Shown one piece after another: positions 14,388-23,496 of a stretch of 42,556 nt of DNA. Source of the DNA: JBFLYO01 sp040756745 (GTDB taxonomy: Bacteria > Bacteroidota > Ignavibacteria > UBA10030 > UBA6906); the NCBI GenBank assembly GCA_040756745.1, contig JBFLYO010000034.1, forward strand, positions 1 through 42,556. Direction: 5' to 3'. The translations under genes and the position numbers were made by a program. The notes beneath the pieces are model-generated. The model was given only the letters and a program-made list of their open reading frames with translations, was not told the DNA's origin and did not search any database. How positions within the stretch are numbered: the stretch's first letter is position 1; every line of letters begins with the position of its first letter.

Positions 14388-15641
14388 TCAGACCCATCCC
14401 CGCAGTTTTGCTGCCTCTGCCACCCGTGCAACGCCAACGACCATCGCTCCCAGTCGGGGGTGAACACGCTTCTCCTTCACCGCTTCCTGCACGGCATGAT
14501 ATGCGCGTGTCAACTTGGCGTCGAGTCGCTCATGAACGCGGTTTTCGTCCCAGAAGTAGGAGTAGTTGTCCTGGACCATTTCAAAGTAAGACACCGTCAC
14601 GCCTCCCGCGCTGGCGAGAATATCCGGAATCACATGGATGCCGCGCGCGTTGAGAATGACGTCCGCCTCGGGCGTGGTCGGGCCGTTTGAAAGCTCGCAG
14701 ATCACGCGCGCCCGGATCTTTGGCGCATTCTCCGCGGTGATGGTATTCTCCAGCGCCGCAGGATAGAGCACCTCGACTTCAAGTTCCAGGAGAGCTTCGT
14801 GCGGGATTGTCTTTGCGCCCGGGAAGCCAAGGACGGTGCCGGTTTTCAGCTTGTGCGTCACCAGTTCTTCGGGGTTCATCCCGCCGGCCTCGAAGATCGC
14901 TCCACGGGAGTCGCTGACTGCGACGAGCTTTCCTCCCCCTAGTAACTGACGGTGCAGCAGAGCCGCACGTTGCCCCGCATTTCCGAAGCCCTGAATGGCA
15001 AAAGACTTGTTCGGGTCAAAGCCGAGGAGCCTGCACGCCTCCCTGACCGTGATAACACCGCCGCGTGCCGTTGCGTCGCGCCGGCCTTCCGTCCCGCCGA
15101 TCTGCTGCGGCTTGTCGGTCATGACCCCCGGCTGATGCCGCGAGGAGATGGTTTCGTATTCGTCCATCATCCAGGCCATTGTCTGCGGATTGGTGTACAC
15201 ATCCGGCGCGGGGACGTCTTTGTCGATGCCGATCATCGGTGCAATGGCGCGGATGTATTCGCGCGACAGGGCTTCGAGCTCGCGCTCGGAGAGCGTCTTG
15301 GGATCACAGCAGATTCCTCCCTTTGCACCCCCCAGTGGAAGGTCGACGACGGCGGTCTTCCAGGTCATCCATGATGCGAGCGCGCGGATTGTATCAACAG
15401 TTTCATCCGGATGAAACCGAATGCCCCCCTTCGCCGGGCCCCGTGCGTAATTGTACTGTATCCGGTATGCATGATAGACCGCGACACTCCCGCTGTCTCT
15501 GCGGACGTGGAGCGTGCACTTGAATTCCCGCTGGGGCCAGCAGAGCAGATCGACCGTTGCCTGGTCGAGGTTCAGCAGCTTCGCCGCCTCCAGCACCTGC
15601 TGCTGCGCGACGCGAAAGGAGTTATAAGAGTCCATTGGCAT
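14388..15641 (-). CDS. Glu/Leu/Phe/Val-family glutamate dehydrogenase (third GDH)
   Basis: 417 aa. Catalyses oxidative deamination of glutamate to 2-oxoglutarate and ammonia (or the reverse) with NAD(P). Seen: the catalytic domain YARGPAKGGIRFHPDETVD, VDLPLGGAKGGI with catalytic Lys, DVPAPDVYTNPQTMAWMMDEY, then the Rossmann motif AIQGFGNAGQ and the C-terminal PDILASAGGVTVSYFEM signature. It belongs to the short approximately 415-aa class, distinct from the two approximately 450-aa paralogues upstream. No Shine-Dalgarno before either of two near-adjacent ATGs. It lies 102 bp after the zinc-ribbon gene and is probably part of the same long minus-strand unit. Confidence 0.9.
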   Translation of the reverse strand: MPMDSYNSFRVAQQQVLEAAKLLNLDQATVDLLCWPQREFKCTLHVRRDSGSVAVYHAYRIQYNYARGPAKGGIRFHPDETVDTIRALASWMTWKTAVVDLPLGGAKGGICCDPKTLSERELEALSREYIRAIAPMIGIDKDVPAPDVYTNPQTMAWMMDEYETISSRHQPGVMTDKPQQIGGTEGRRDATARGGVITVREACRLLGFDPNKSFAIQGFGNAGQRAALLHRQLLGGGKLVAVSDSRGAIFEAGGMNPEELVTHKLKTGTVLGFPGAKTIPHEALLELEVEVLYPAALENTITAENAPKIRARVICELSNGPTTPEADVILNARGIHVIPDILASAGGVTVSYFEMVQDNYSYFWDENRVHERLDAKLTRAYHAVQEAVKEKRVHPRLGAMVVGVARVAEAAKLRGWV

Positions 15642-15689
15642 TTGTTAAGCGTGAGTAGGGGGGTATGGAGTAAGGAGCAGGGAGAGAGC

Positions 15690-15743
15690 AATTTTGAAAA
15701 TTCCAATTCCAAAATTCAATCCACAATCCACAATCCACAATTG
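15690..15743. repeat. hairpin plus 7-bp tandem repeat
   Basis: AATTTTG (15690-15696)/CAAAATT (15710-15716) is followed by three heptamers CAATCCA (15717-15737) and a partial fourth. It fills most of the gap between the zinc-ribbon gene and the third GDH. Confidence 0.6.
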
Positions 15744-15926
15744 TCACCCCCTCTTCCCCTCTTCTCCTTGGTCAAACATGTCGATAATGATCCTGTACCA
15801 GCAATTCTTGCACATCAGAGCTCTGTCGACGCTCAATAGTACCTGCTGCCAGGGGCTGAGCTTCTGGCCGCAGTGAGGACAGGAATCCGGGACTCTGGAA
15901 GGATGTTCAGGCGCGGTCGGTTCCAC
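15744..15926 (-). CDS. zinc-ribbon microprotein
   Basis: 60 aa. Seen: a CPHCGQKL knuckle and, 21 residues on, a CKNCWYR knuckle, giving a four-cysteine zinc ribbon, then a hydrophobic IIIDMF helix and a charged tail. The GTG start at 15926 is inside the end of the upstream PPDK-like gene (20-bp overlap), with GGAGA six bases before it; the longer frame to 15965 starts deeper inside that gene and its extra residues look like shadow coding. The overlap implies translational coupling, so it may be an accessory subunit of the PPDK-like protein (inference). No family name recognised. Confidence 0.65.
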   Translation of the reverse strand: MEPTAPEHPSRVPDSCPHCGQKLSPWQQVLLSVDRALMCKNCWYRIIIDMFDQGEEGKRG

Positions 15927-18900
15927 GAGCGGTCTCCGGCTTGAGGATGACGCCTTTGTTCTCATGGCCGTTCATCCTGACGGTGAGAGGCGCGGCGAAA
16001 CGTAGGTGCCGCGTGAAGGCTTTCTTCTCCACGGGTTCCTGGTTCAGGAGCCAAGCCCAGTCGAGGTGTCCCTGGTGTGCATGCTCATTGACCGTAAAGT
16101 ATCCCACGAGAAACGACGTGATGTTCTGGAAGAAATGCGAGCCCTGCGACGGGGCGACGGACATTTCCTTGAAACCCGTCTCTACAATTGCTTTCGCGCC
16201 GGCGATCTGATCCCATGTCACGGGGATCCCGAGCCAGGGATCGAGCGTTCCCCAGCGGCCCACGCCGATCAGGAGGTAGGGGCGATTTGCCTCAATAAGC
16301 GCGGCGTTGAACGCGCTGACCTCCTGTGCAACTTCCCGGCTGCGGGAGCGGTCGAACAGGTGGTAGTCGACCAGCACTACGTCTCTGATATCCTCGATCA
16401 GACCGTTCCCCAGGACCTGATTGCTCCAGCACACCAATTCCTCCGGTTTGAAATGTTCCACGTCGAGCTCCTCCTGCTCCCGGTGGACAACCAGCGGACG
16501 CATTTGGAGCATGCCGAATTCCACACCGTTGGCGCCGGCATTGCCGACATTTCCCGCGAATTCGATCTCGACCGGCGTTCCCATTCCCCACGGTCCCATG
16601 TCGAGCAGCAGCTCAAGGATTTGAGGAAGTGGAAAAGACTTCTTCCTCAGGACCGGGGCAAATGTCACGACCCTGATGCCCGAGCGGGAGAGCCCATCCG
16701 AGATCGCGTCGTTTTCCGGCGAGTAGGTTGAGCCCGCGAACTGGAGCACGGCGTCCTCCTCCGCAACATCGAGGCCGTATTGTTTTGTCAGCAGATCGTG
16801 GGTTTCGATGCCGAAGTCCGAGCTGGCGTCAAGGTCGAGCGCGTAGAAGGTCCGCTGCGTGTTGTTGAGGGTCTCTTCCGTGGAATAGAACTGGATCAGG
16901 TCGTTCGGGTACTTGGGGCAGAACCGGATCGTGTTCCCGCCGTCCACGACGGTCTTGCCGAGGCCGAGGGCGAGCGACACGATTCCGTCGGACGATTTCT
17001 GCGGCGGGTGAGGATAAAAGTTGTGAGACCGTGCTACGCCCGAGAAGTCGGGGTAGAACCGGCTGCCATGAGGGGTCCCGACCATCTTCTGAATAATCAC
17101 CGCCATCTTCTCCTCCTCCAGGCGGTACGAGGTGACCTTGATGTAGTCTTTCGCGCTCTGATAGAAGGTCGACGCGAATACCCGCTTGATCGCGGTCAGG
17201 AGGTCGTTCAGACGGACGAGGGGGTTGGGATGATTGTTGGGCAGCATGTACGTCTCGTACACGCCGGCGAACGGATGATACTGGGAATCCTCCAGCAGGC
17301 TTGAGGAACGGACGGCCAGCGGTGCCCGCAACAGGTCGAGAAATGCCGCGAGTTCACCGAGCACCTCTTCGGGGAACTTGCTTGCCTTGATGAAACGCCG
17401 GGTGATCTCGTGGTCGTCGGTGCAGGTGAATGCGAACTTCCTGAGTCCGTTCTCATCCACGAACTGGTCGAAAACGTCCGTGCCGATCACCACGGCAGGA
17501 GGGACCGAGATCAGGACGTTGGCAAATCGGTTCCGAAGGTCGTAATCGTTGATCAGGGTACTGACAAACCCGAGGCCGCGTGCTTTGCCGCCGAGCGAGC
17601 CTCCGCCGATACGGGCGAAGCTGCTTTCCGGATCGAATGTGTCTTTGGTGAAATCGGTGATGATGCCCCGCTGCCGGATGTTGCGGTAGTTATGGAGCGA
17701 CTGCATAAGGTCGATCCGCAGCGCCTCGGGCGAGGGGTAGTCCGTAACCTTGCGCGGTCGGAGCTGATGGGCGAGCCAGAATTCGGTGCGCGCTTTCAAC
17801 CAGTTGGAAAAGTGGTTTCGCTCGGCATGGTAGAGGATACTCTCCTCAGGCACCGTTTTCAGCAGTTCCTCCAGACTCCGCAGGTCGGTTGCACGACCAA
17901 CTTCGATTCCCTCCCGGGTCCGAAAAACAAAGTCTCCGAAGCTGAAGAAGTGCACCATGAACTGGCGCAGCTCGTTGAGCAGCATCGGCGAGTCTTTGAG
18001 CACAAATGATGCGCCGGCCCGATGGGCTTCATCCTCGTTCTCAGGCATATTGGAAAGGAGGAGGATCGGGATGTCTTGCTGCCGTGCTTTGACGGCTGCT
18101 GCGAACTCGATCCCGGCACGGGGATCCTGCTTGCCGCCGCGGGGGAAGTCGATGTCCGAGATGACGCCGAGCACGAACTCCTGATACTCCTGGAAGTAGT
18201 TCCAACCTTCCTCGTATGTGGAGCAGAGGAGGATCTTTGGCCGAGCGCGCATCCGGAGGAACTTGTGGGTGAGGTTGATCCCCTCCGAGATCAATCGCTG
18301 CGACTGCTTGAGAATTTCGGTATAGATGATAGGGAGGATGGATGAATAGTACCTCGGACTGTCTTCGATGACGATGACGGTCTGCACCCCGACCATGCGG
18401 GTGTCGTGGTCGACGTTCAGCCGGTCTTCGATCGACTTGATGATGGCGATGATGATCCGGAAATCTCCCTGCCAGATGAAGACCTTGTCGAAGACCGACA
18501 TGTCCTGTGTGAGGAGGAGATACTTGAGCTCCCGGTTGTCGTGCGCGAGCAGGACAACCGGGATCTTCAAGCCGGACTCCCGCACCAGCCGGGCGAACTG
18601 CAGTGCGGGCATATCGTCGATATGAAGCGTGGTGATGATGAGGTCGAACCGGCCCTCTTCCCTGGCCAGAGCAATCGCCTCGTTCCCGCTGGAGACCCTG
18701 GTCAGCTCAGGGGAGTGGCTCAGGTTGAATCCCTGGTACTCGTTCCGGATGAGCTCGTAGAGACGCCCGTCCTCTTCGAAGAGATAGAGGTCGTACAGAC
18801 TGGACACCAGCAGGACGTCCCGGATCCGGAGCCGCATGAGGTTCTGGAACCCCTGGAACCGGTTGCCGTACCCGTGCTCGACGAGGAGCGTGTCGAGTGT

Positions 18901-18930
18901 TTTGGTGATATCGTCTGTATGCTGGTCCAC
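15907..18930 (-). CDS. double-receiver / PPDK-N-like ATP-grasp protein, copy 1
   Basis: About 1007 aa from the GTG at 18930; a GTG at 18972 would add 14 residues absent from the paralogue. Order: receiver-like domain (about 35-165) with Thr where the phospho-acceptor Asp belongs (IITTLHIDDM); a second receiver (about 183-330) with E189-D190, candidate acceptor D259 (VISD) and K312; a linker; then a pyruvate-phosphate-dikinase N-terminal (PEP/pyruvate-binding) ATP-grasp domain from about 441 (RIGGGSLGGKARG, VRSSSLLEDSQ, FAGVYETYM, AVIIQKMVG, VEIEFA, LQMRPL). The final 170 residues contain SQGSHFFQN but no TxHA phosphohistidine motif, so it is not a complete PEP synthase. It starts 46 bp after a GDH gene. 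Likely a signalling or phosphotransfer enzyme; substrate unknown. Confidence 0.75.
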   Translation of the reverse strand: MDQHTDDITKTLDTLLVEHGYGNRFQGFQNLMRLRIRDVLLVSSLYDLYLFEEDGRLYELIRNEYQGFNLSHSPELTRVSSGNEAIALAREEGRFDLIITTLHIDDMPALQFARLVRESGLKIPVVLLAHDNRELKYLLLTQDMSVFDKVFIWQGDFRIIIAIIKSIEDRLNVDHDTRMVGVQTVIVIEDSPRYYSSILPIIYTEILKQSQRLISEGINLTHKFLRMRARPKILLCSTYEEGWNYFQEYQEFVLGVISDIDFPRGGKQDPRAGIEFAAAVKARQQDIPILLLSNMPENEDEAHRAGASFVLKDSPMLLNELRQFMVHFFSFGDFVFRTREGIEVGRATDLRSLEELLKTVPEESILYHAERNHFSNWLKARTEFWLAHQLRPRKVTDYPSPEALRIDLMQSLHNYRNIRQRGIITDFTKDTFDPESSFARIGGGSLGGKARGLGFVSTLINDYDLRNRFANVLISVPPAVVIGTDVFDQFVDENGLRKFAFTCTDDHEITRRFIKASKFPEEVLGELAAFLDLLRAPLAVRSSSLLEDSQYHPFAGVYETYMLPNNHPNPLVRLNDLLTAIKRVFASTFYQSAKDYIKVTSYRLEEEKMAVIIQKMVGTPHGSRFYPDFSGVARSHNFYPHPPQKSSDGIVSLALGLGKTVVDGGNTIRFCPKYPNDLIQFYSTEETLNNTQRTFYALDLDASSDFGIETHDLLTKQYGLDVAEEDAVLQFAGSTYSPENDAISDGLSRSGIRVVTFAPVLRKKSFPLPQILELLLDMGPWGMGTPVEIEFAGNVGNAGANGVEFGMLQMRPLVVHREQEELDVEHFKPEELVCWSNQVLGNGLIEDIRDVVLVDYHLFDRSRSREVAQEVSAFNAALIEANRPYLLIGVGRWGTLDPWLGIPVTWDQIAGAKAIVETGFKEMSVAPSQGSHFFQNITSFLVGYFTVNEHAHQGHLDWAWLLNQEPVEKKAFTRHLRFAAPLTVRMNGHENKGVILKPETARGTDRA

Positions 18931-18975
18931 GTGCCTGATCTCACTTGAGGCGGGGCAGGGGGAGCCCCGCACTTG

Positions 18976-20337
18976 TCAGACGACCCCCTGGTCCATCATT
19001 GCGTCGGCGACCTTAAGAAAGCCGCCGATGTTCGCCCCGTTCACGTAATTACCAGGTGTGCCGAACCGCTCCGCCACCTGCACGCAGGTCTGATGGATAT
19101 CCTTCATGATCATCCTGAGGCGGTTGTCCACTTCGTCGCGCGTCCAGGGGAGCCGCATGCTGTTCTGCGCCATTTCGAGGCCGGAGACGGCGACGCCGCC
19201 GGCATTGGCCGCCTTGCCCGGGCCGTACAGGATTTTCGTATCGAGAAATACCTTGACGCCGTCAAGCGTGGTCGGCATGTTGGCCCCCTCTGCGACAAGA
19301 TAGACCCCGTTGCGGAGCAGGTTCTGTGCATCCTTGCCGTTGATCTCGTTCTGCGTGGCGCTGGGAAACGCGCAGTCGGCCTTGTGGTTCCAGAGCGGGT
19401 TGTAGTCATGCTTGGGATCCACCGGAGTGTACACCGAGCCCTTGAACTTCTGCGCATACACGCTGATGCGTTCGCGCCGGACGTTCTTCAGGTCCATCAG
19501 GTACGCAAGCTTGGTCGCATCGATCCCCGCCTCATCGAAGATGTATCCGTCGGAGTCCGATGCCGTGATGACCTTCCCCCCGAGCTGAAGGATCTTCTCG
19601 ATCGTATACTGGGCGACATTGCCGCTTCCGGAGACGAGGCACGTCTTTCCCTCGAGAGTCTTCCCCCGCGTTGCGAGCATCTCCGATGCGAAGTAGACAG
19701 CCCCGTAACCCGTTGCCTCTGGACGGATGAGCGACCCGCCCCAGTTCAATCCCTTGCCGGTGAGCACGCCGGTAAACTCGTTCCGCAGTTTCTTGTATTG
19801 TCCGAAGAGGTAACCGATCTCACGTCCACCGACGCCGATATCCCCCGCCGGGACGTCCGTGTCCGGACCGATATGCCGGAACAGCTCGCTCATAAACGCC
19901 TGGCAGAATCGCATGATCTTCAGGTCGCTCTTCCCCTTGGGATCGAAATCCGATCCCCCTTTACCGCCTCCCATAGGGAGGGTCGTCAGACTGTTCTTGA
20001 ACACCTGTTCGAAGGCGAGAAACTTGAGGATGCCGAGGGTTACGGAAGGGTGGAAGCGCAATCCTCCTTTGTAGGGACCGATCGCGCTGTTCATCTCGAT
20101 GCGATAACCCCGGTTGATCTGCACATCTCCCTGGTCGTCAACCCAGGGGACGCGGAAGATGATCACACGTTCCGGCTCGATGATGCGCTCGAGGACTCGC
20201 GCCGTCCGGTATTCCGGATGGCGCTCAAGAACAATGGAGAGAGAAGTGGCAACTTCCTCGACAGCCTGATGAAACTCCGGCTGGGCCGGGTTCTTGGCCT
20301 TTACTTCGGCCATAAGATCCTTCACGTACTCGGACAT
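18976..20337 (-). CDS. gdhA: hexameric glutamate dehydrogenase, E. coli-like coenzyme domain
   Basis: 453 aa from an ATG with a perfect AGGAGG six bases upstream; the frame extends 17 codons further but without a better start. Seen: EPERVIIFRVPWVDDQG, NSAIGPYKGGLRFHPSV (substrate Lys), LPMGGGKGGSDFDPKGKSD (catalytic Lys), VPAGDIGVGGREIGYLFGQY, then a Rossmann motif VSGSGNVAQ followed by VITASDSDGYIFDE, which resembles NADP-dependent E. coli GdhA. It catalyses 2-oxoglutarate + NH4+ + NADPH to glutamate. It sits between two PPDK-like genes and is about 65 bp after the upstream one. Confidence 0.9.
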   Translation of the reverse strand: MSEYVKDLMAEVKAKNPAQPEFHQAVEEVATSLSIVLERHPEYRTARVLERIIEPERVIIFRVPWVDDQGDVQINRGYRIEMNSAIGPYKGGLRFHPSVTLGILKFLAFEQVFKNSLTTLPMGGGKGGSDFDPKGKSDLKIMRFCQAFMSELFRHIGPDTDVPAGDIGVGGREIGYLFGQYKKLRNEFTGVLTGKGLNWGGSLIRPEATGYGAVYFASEMLATRGKTLEGKTCLVSGSGNVAQYTIEKILQLGGKVITASDSDGYIFDEAGIDATKLAYLMDLKNVRRERISVYAQKFKGSVYTPVDPKHDYNPLWNHKADCAFPSATQNEINGKDAQNLLRNGVYLVAEGANMPTTLDGVKVFLDTKILYGPGKAANAGGVAVSGLEMAQNSMRLPWTRDEVDNRLRMIMKDIHQTCVQVAERFGTPGNYVNGANIGGFLKVADAMMDQGVV

Positions 20338-20402
20338 GCATTCCTCCTGTGGATGAAGTACATGGTGGATGGTGCCGTCGGCGCACACGACAGTCTACAT
20401 CG

Positions 20403-23384
20403 TCACCTCCCCGGTTTCACGATGATGCCTTTGTTTTTTCGCCCGTTGATCTTTGCAACAATGGGAGCATCAGTGCGCAGATGGCGAGTGAACCGGAGCT
20501 CTTCTTCGGCCGGCTGTTCGTTCAGCCATGCCCAGTCGATGAAGTCTCCCTCGTTGAGCGAACTCACCGTAAAATACCCCACACGGAACGACGTAATGTT
20601 CTGAAAGAAATGAGAGCCCTGCGAGGGTGTGACATTGAAATCCTTGAATCCCGACTCAATAATGACGGAGGCGCCGGCGATCTGGTCCCACGTGACCGGA
20701 ATCCCCAGCCAGGGATCCAGACTCCCCCAGCGGCCGACGCCGATAAGAATGTAGGGGCGCTTCGCCTCCACGAGCTTGGCGTTCAACGCGCTGACTTCTG
20801 CCGCCGCGATACCGCTGCTCGAGCGCTCGTAGCGCTCGATATCGACGACGATGATGTCCTGGATGTCCTTGACGACCCCGTTGCCAAGCACCTGCCCGCT
20901 CTGACAGATGAGGTCAGAGCGTTCGACCCTGTCAACGTCCAGCTCTTCCATTTCAAGGCTGAGCACGAGGGGCCGGATCTGGAGCAGGGCGAATTCCTTC
21001 GGTCTGTCTTCAGGGACGTTCATGTTTACGGCGAATTCGATTTCCACCTGCGTCCCCATTCCCCACGTCCCCATCTCGAGGATCAGGTCGAGGATTTCCG
21101 CAAGCGGGAAGATGCCATGCTTGAGAACGGGTGCGAACGTGACGATCCTCTTTCCGGGACGCGATACGCCGTCGTAGACAGATTCGTTCTCGGGGGAGTA
21201 CGTCGAACCGACGTAGTATAACGTCTGGTCTTCTTCCGACTGGTGCAGGTCGTACCGTTCGACGAACGATTCCGGACGCGGGATCCCGTCGACCGACAAG
21301 CCGAGCGAGAGGTTCAGTGCTAGAAAATCCTGCTGGGCGTTGCGGATCGTCTCGAGTGTGGAAAAGAACTGCAGAAGGTGCCTCGGATATTTCGGAGAGA
21401 ACCGGACCGCGTTCCCCCCGTCAACGACGGTCTTGCCGAGCCCCAGCGCGACGTGGACGATCCCGTCGGTCGACTTCTGCGGGGGGACCGGGTAGAAATT
21501 GTATGACTTTGCTACACCTGCGAAGTTCGGGTAAAACCGGTCATGGTGCTGTGATCCGACCACTTTCTGAATGATCACGGCCATCTTCTCCTCCTCCAGG
21601 CGGTAGGAGGTGACCTTCATGTAATCCTTTGCCCGCTTTGCGAACGTGGAAGCATAGACCAGCTTGATGCTCTGATGCAGCTCCTTGAGGCGTACCTCGA
21701 TGTCGGGGTGGTTATTTGGAATCATGTAGGTCTGGTAGACCCCCGCAAACGGCTGGTATTGCGAGTCCTCGAGGATGCTGGATGAGCGGACGGCGAGGGG
21801 TTCGTGCACGATCTCCAGAAACTCCCGGAGCCGGAGGAGGATATCCTCGGGGAATCGCGGCGCGTCCAGGAACCGTCGCTGCAACTCCTCGTCGTCCGTC
21901 GCCCCGAGGGCAAATGATTCAAGCTGGTTCTCCGCAAGGAACCGGTCGAACACGTCGGTCGCAACGACGATGGCCGAGGGGACGGTGATCGTCACACCGG
22001 GGAATTTATTCCTGAGGCCATAGCTGCTGATGAGAGTGTTGACGAATCCGAGTCCGCGCGCCTTGCCGCCGAGCGATCCGCCCCCGATGCGGGCAAAGCT
22101 GTTCCTCGGGTCGAACGATTCCCTGGTGAATTCCGTGATCACTCCTCTCTGGCGAACCTCCTGGTACTGCCGGAGCGAGGTGATGAGTTCTCGTCGCAGG
22201 TCCGCGACGGAAGCGAAGTCGGAGACTTTCCGCGGCCGCAGACGGTGGGCCAGCCAGAATTCGGTCCGCGCCTTCAGCCAGTTCGAAAAATGATTTCGCT
22301 CGGCATGAAAGAGGATGCTTTCATCGGGGACATGGTGCAGTTGCTCTTCGAGCGCCTTGAGATTGCTCGCGCGTCCCACCTCCTGTCCGCCGGCGGTGCG
22401 GAACACGAAATCGCCGAATCCGAAATTATGCATCAAGAATTCCCGCAGCTCGTGCAGGAGTCGGGGAGAGCCCTTCAGGAGGAACGACGCGCCGATTCCT
22501 TTCGCTGGCTCCGCGAATTCGGGGTTGCTGGACTGGAGGAGGATGGGGATATCCACGTGTTGCGAGCGGACCATCCGGGCAAACGTGAATCCTCCTTCGG
22601 GATCCTTGACCCCCTTGTGCTTGAAATTGACGTCGGAGATAATTCCCAGAATGAAGTCCTGATACCTTTCGTAATACTCGAGGGCCTCCTCGTAGCTGGT
22701 GCAGAGGAGGATTTTCGGGCGGGCGCGCATCCGCAGAAACCGATGGGAAACGTTCAGCCCCTCGGAGATCAGTCGCTGCGACTGATCGAGGATTTCCGTG
22801 TAAATGATCGGGAGATACGACGAGTAGAAATTGACATTGTCCTCGATCAGAATGATCGACTGGACGCCGACGGTGCGCGTGTCGTTCTCGACGTTACAGC
22901 GGTCTTCGATAAGCTTGATGATGGCGATGAGGAGCCGGTAGTCCCCCTGCCAGATGAAGACCCGTTCGAAGATCGAGGTGTCGTAGTGTGTGACAAGATC
23001 GCGCCGTTCCCGGTTGTCGTATGCGAGCAGGACGACAGGGAGCTCGAATCCCGCCTCGCGCACGGATCGGGCAAACCTGATCACGTGCATATCCTCGATG
23101 TGGAGCGTGGTGATGATCAGGTCAAAGTGTTCGCCGCCGTTCAGCAGCTCAATCGCTTCGCGCGCGCTGGTGACGTGCGTGATCTCGGGGGGATGACTCA
23201 GGTTGAGGACCTGGAATTCCTGGCGGATGAGCTCGTACAGCCGTCCGTCTTCCTCGAACAGGTAGTTGTCATAGAGACTGGCGACGAGGAGGATGTCGCG
23301 GATCTTGAAGCGCATGAGCCGCTGCAGCGAAGACATGCGGCTGCCATGGATATCCTCGATCCGGGCGTGGTCAATTCTGTCCAT
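20403..23384 (-). CDS. double-receiver / PPDK-N-like ATP-grasp protein, copy 2
   Basis: 993 aa from the ATG at 23384, preceded by GGGGA; the frame runs to 23432 but those residues are encoded next to a repeat and are not shared with copy 1. Same architecture as copy 1: first receiver with T92-T93 in place of the acceptor, second receiver with E181-D182, D251 and K304, then the ATP-grasp domain (RIGGGSLGGKARGLGFV, VRSSSILEDSQYQPFAG, AVIIQKVVG, VEIEFAVN, LLQIRPL) and the C-terminal domain with SQGSHFFQN and the closing NKGIIVKP. Copies are alike along the full length, so this is a tandem duplication of a whole gene. The heptamer hairpin at 23409-23488 lies between it and the upstream GDH. Confidence 0.75.
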   Translation of the reverse strand: MDRIDHARIEDIHGSRMSSLQRLMRFKIRDILLVASLYDNYLFEEDGRLYELIRQEFQVLNLSHPPEITHVTSAREAIELLNGGEHFDLIITTLHIEDMHVIRFARSVREAGFELPVVLLAYDNRERRDLVTHYDTSIFERVFIWQGDYRLLIAIIKLIEDRCNVENDTRTVGVQSIILIEDNVNFYSSYLPIIYTEILDQSQRLISEGLNVSHRFLRMRARPKILLCTSYEEALEYYERYQDFILGIISDVNFKHKGVKDPEGGFTFARMVRSQHVDIPILLQSSNPEFAEPAKGIGASFLLKGSPRLLHELREFLMHNFGFGDFVFRTAGGQEVGRASNLKALEEQLHHVPDESILFHAERNHFSNWLKARTEFWLAHRLRPRKVSDFASVADLRRELITSLRQYQEVRQRGVITEFTRESFDPRNSFARIGGGSLGGKARGLGFVNTLISSYGLRNKFPGVTITVPSAIVVATDVFDRFLAENQLESFALGATDDEELQRRFLDAPRFPEDILLRLREFLEIVHEPLAVRSSSILEDSQYQPFAGVYQTYMIPNNHPDIEVRLKELHQSIKLVYASTFAKRAKDYMKVTSYRLEEEKMAVIIQKVVGSQHHDRFYPNFAGVAKSYNFYPVPPQKSTDGIVHVALGLGKTVVDGGNAVRFSPKYPRHLLQFFSTLETIRNAQQDFLALNLSLGLSVDGIPRPESFVERYDLHQSEEDQTLYYVGSTYSPENESVYDGVSRPGKRIVTFAPVLKHGIFPLAEILDLILEMGTWGMGTQVEIEFAVNMNVPEDRPKEFALLQIRPLVLSLEMEELDVDRVERSDLICQSGQVLGNGVVKDIQDIIVVDIERYERSSSGIAAAEVSALNAKLVEAKRPYILIGVGRWGSLDPWLGIPVTWDQIAGASVIIESGFKDFNVTPSQGSHFFQNITSFRVGYFTVSSLNEGDFIDWAWLNEQPAEEELRFTRHLRTDAPIVAKINGRKNKGIIVKPGR

Positions 23385-23408
23385 GCATCCCCATTCCGCG
23401 GTACAGAC

Positions 23409-23488
23409 CAATTGACAATAGACGATTGACACTAGACAATTGACAACTCATTGTCAATGGTCAATCGTCCATTGTCAAGTGTCAATTG
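23409..23488. repeat. five-plus-five heptamer inverted tandem repeat
   Basis: Five 7-bp units of type ATTGACA (23411-23445), a 6-nt loop, then five inverted units of type TGTCAAT (23452-23486); the arms match at 30 of 38 positions. In the minus-strand transcript it forms a long hairpin between the GDH stop (23497) and the PPDK-like start (23384). It may tune the ratio of the two products (inference). Confidence 0.7.
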
Positions 23489-23496
23489 AGCTTCTC

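Noticed and set aside
15907..18930. Phosphoenolpyruvate synthase
   Set aside because: Only the N-terminal ATP-grasp part is present; the phosphohistidine TxHA motif and the PEP-binding barrel are missing, and two receivers precede it.
18973..20604. 543-codon open frame on the plus strand
   Set aside because: It is antisense to the GDH at 18976-20337 and the end of the PPDK-like gene; the minus-strand proteins are clearly conserved and this product has no recognisable motif.
22245..23429. 394-codon open frame on the plus strand
   Set aside because: Shadow of the PPDK-like gene in a GC-rich region; composition is Glu/Asp/Arg-biased as expected from antisense frames.
23409..23488. CRISPR array
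   Set aside because: The units are 7 bp, contiguous and inverted, with no spacers and no cas genes; the same holds for the other short-period repeats.
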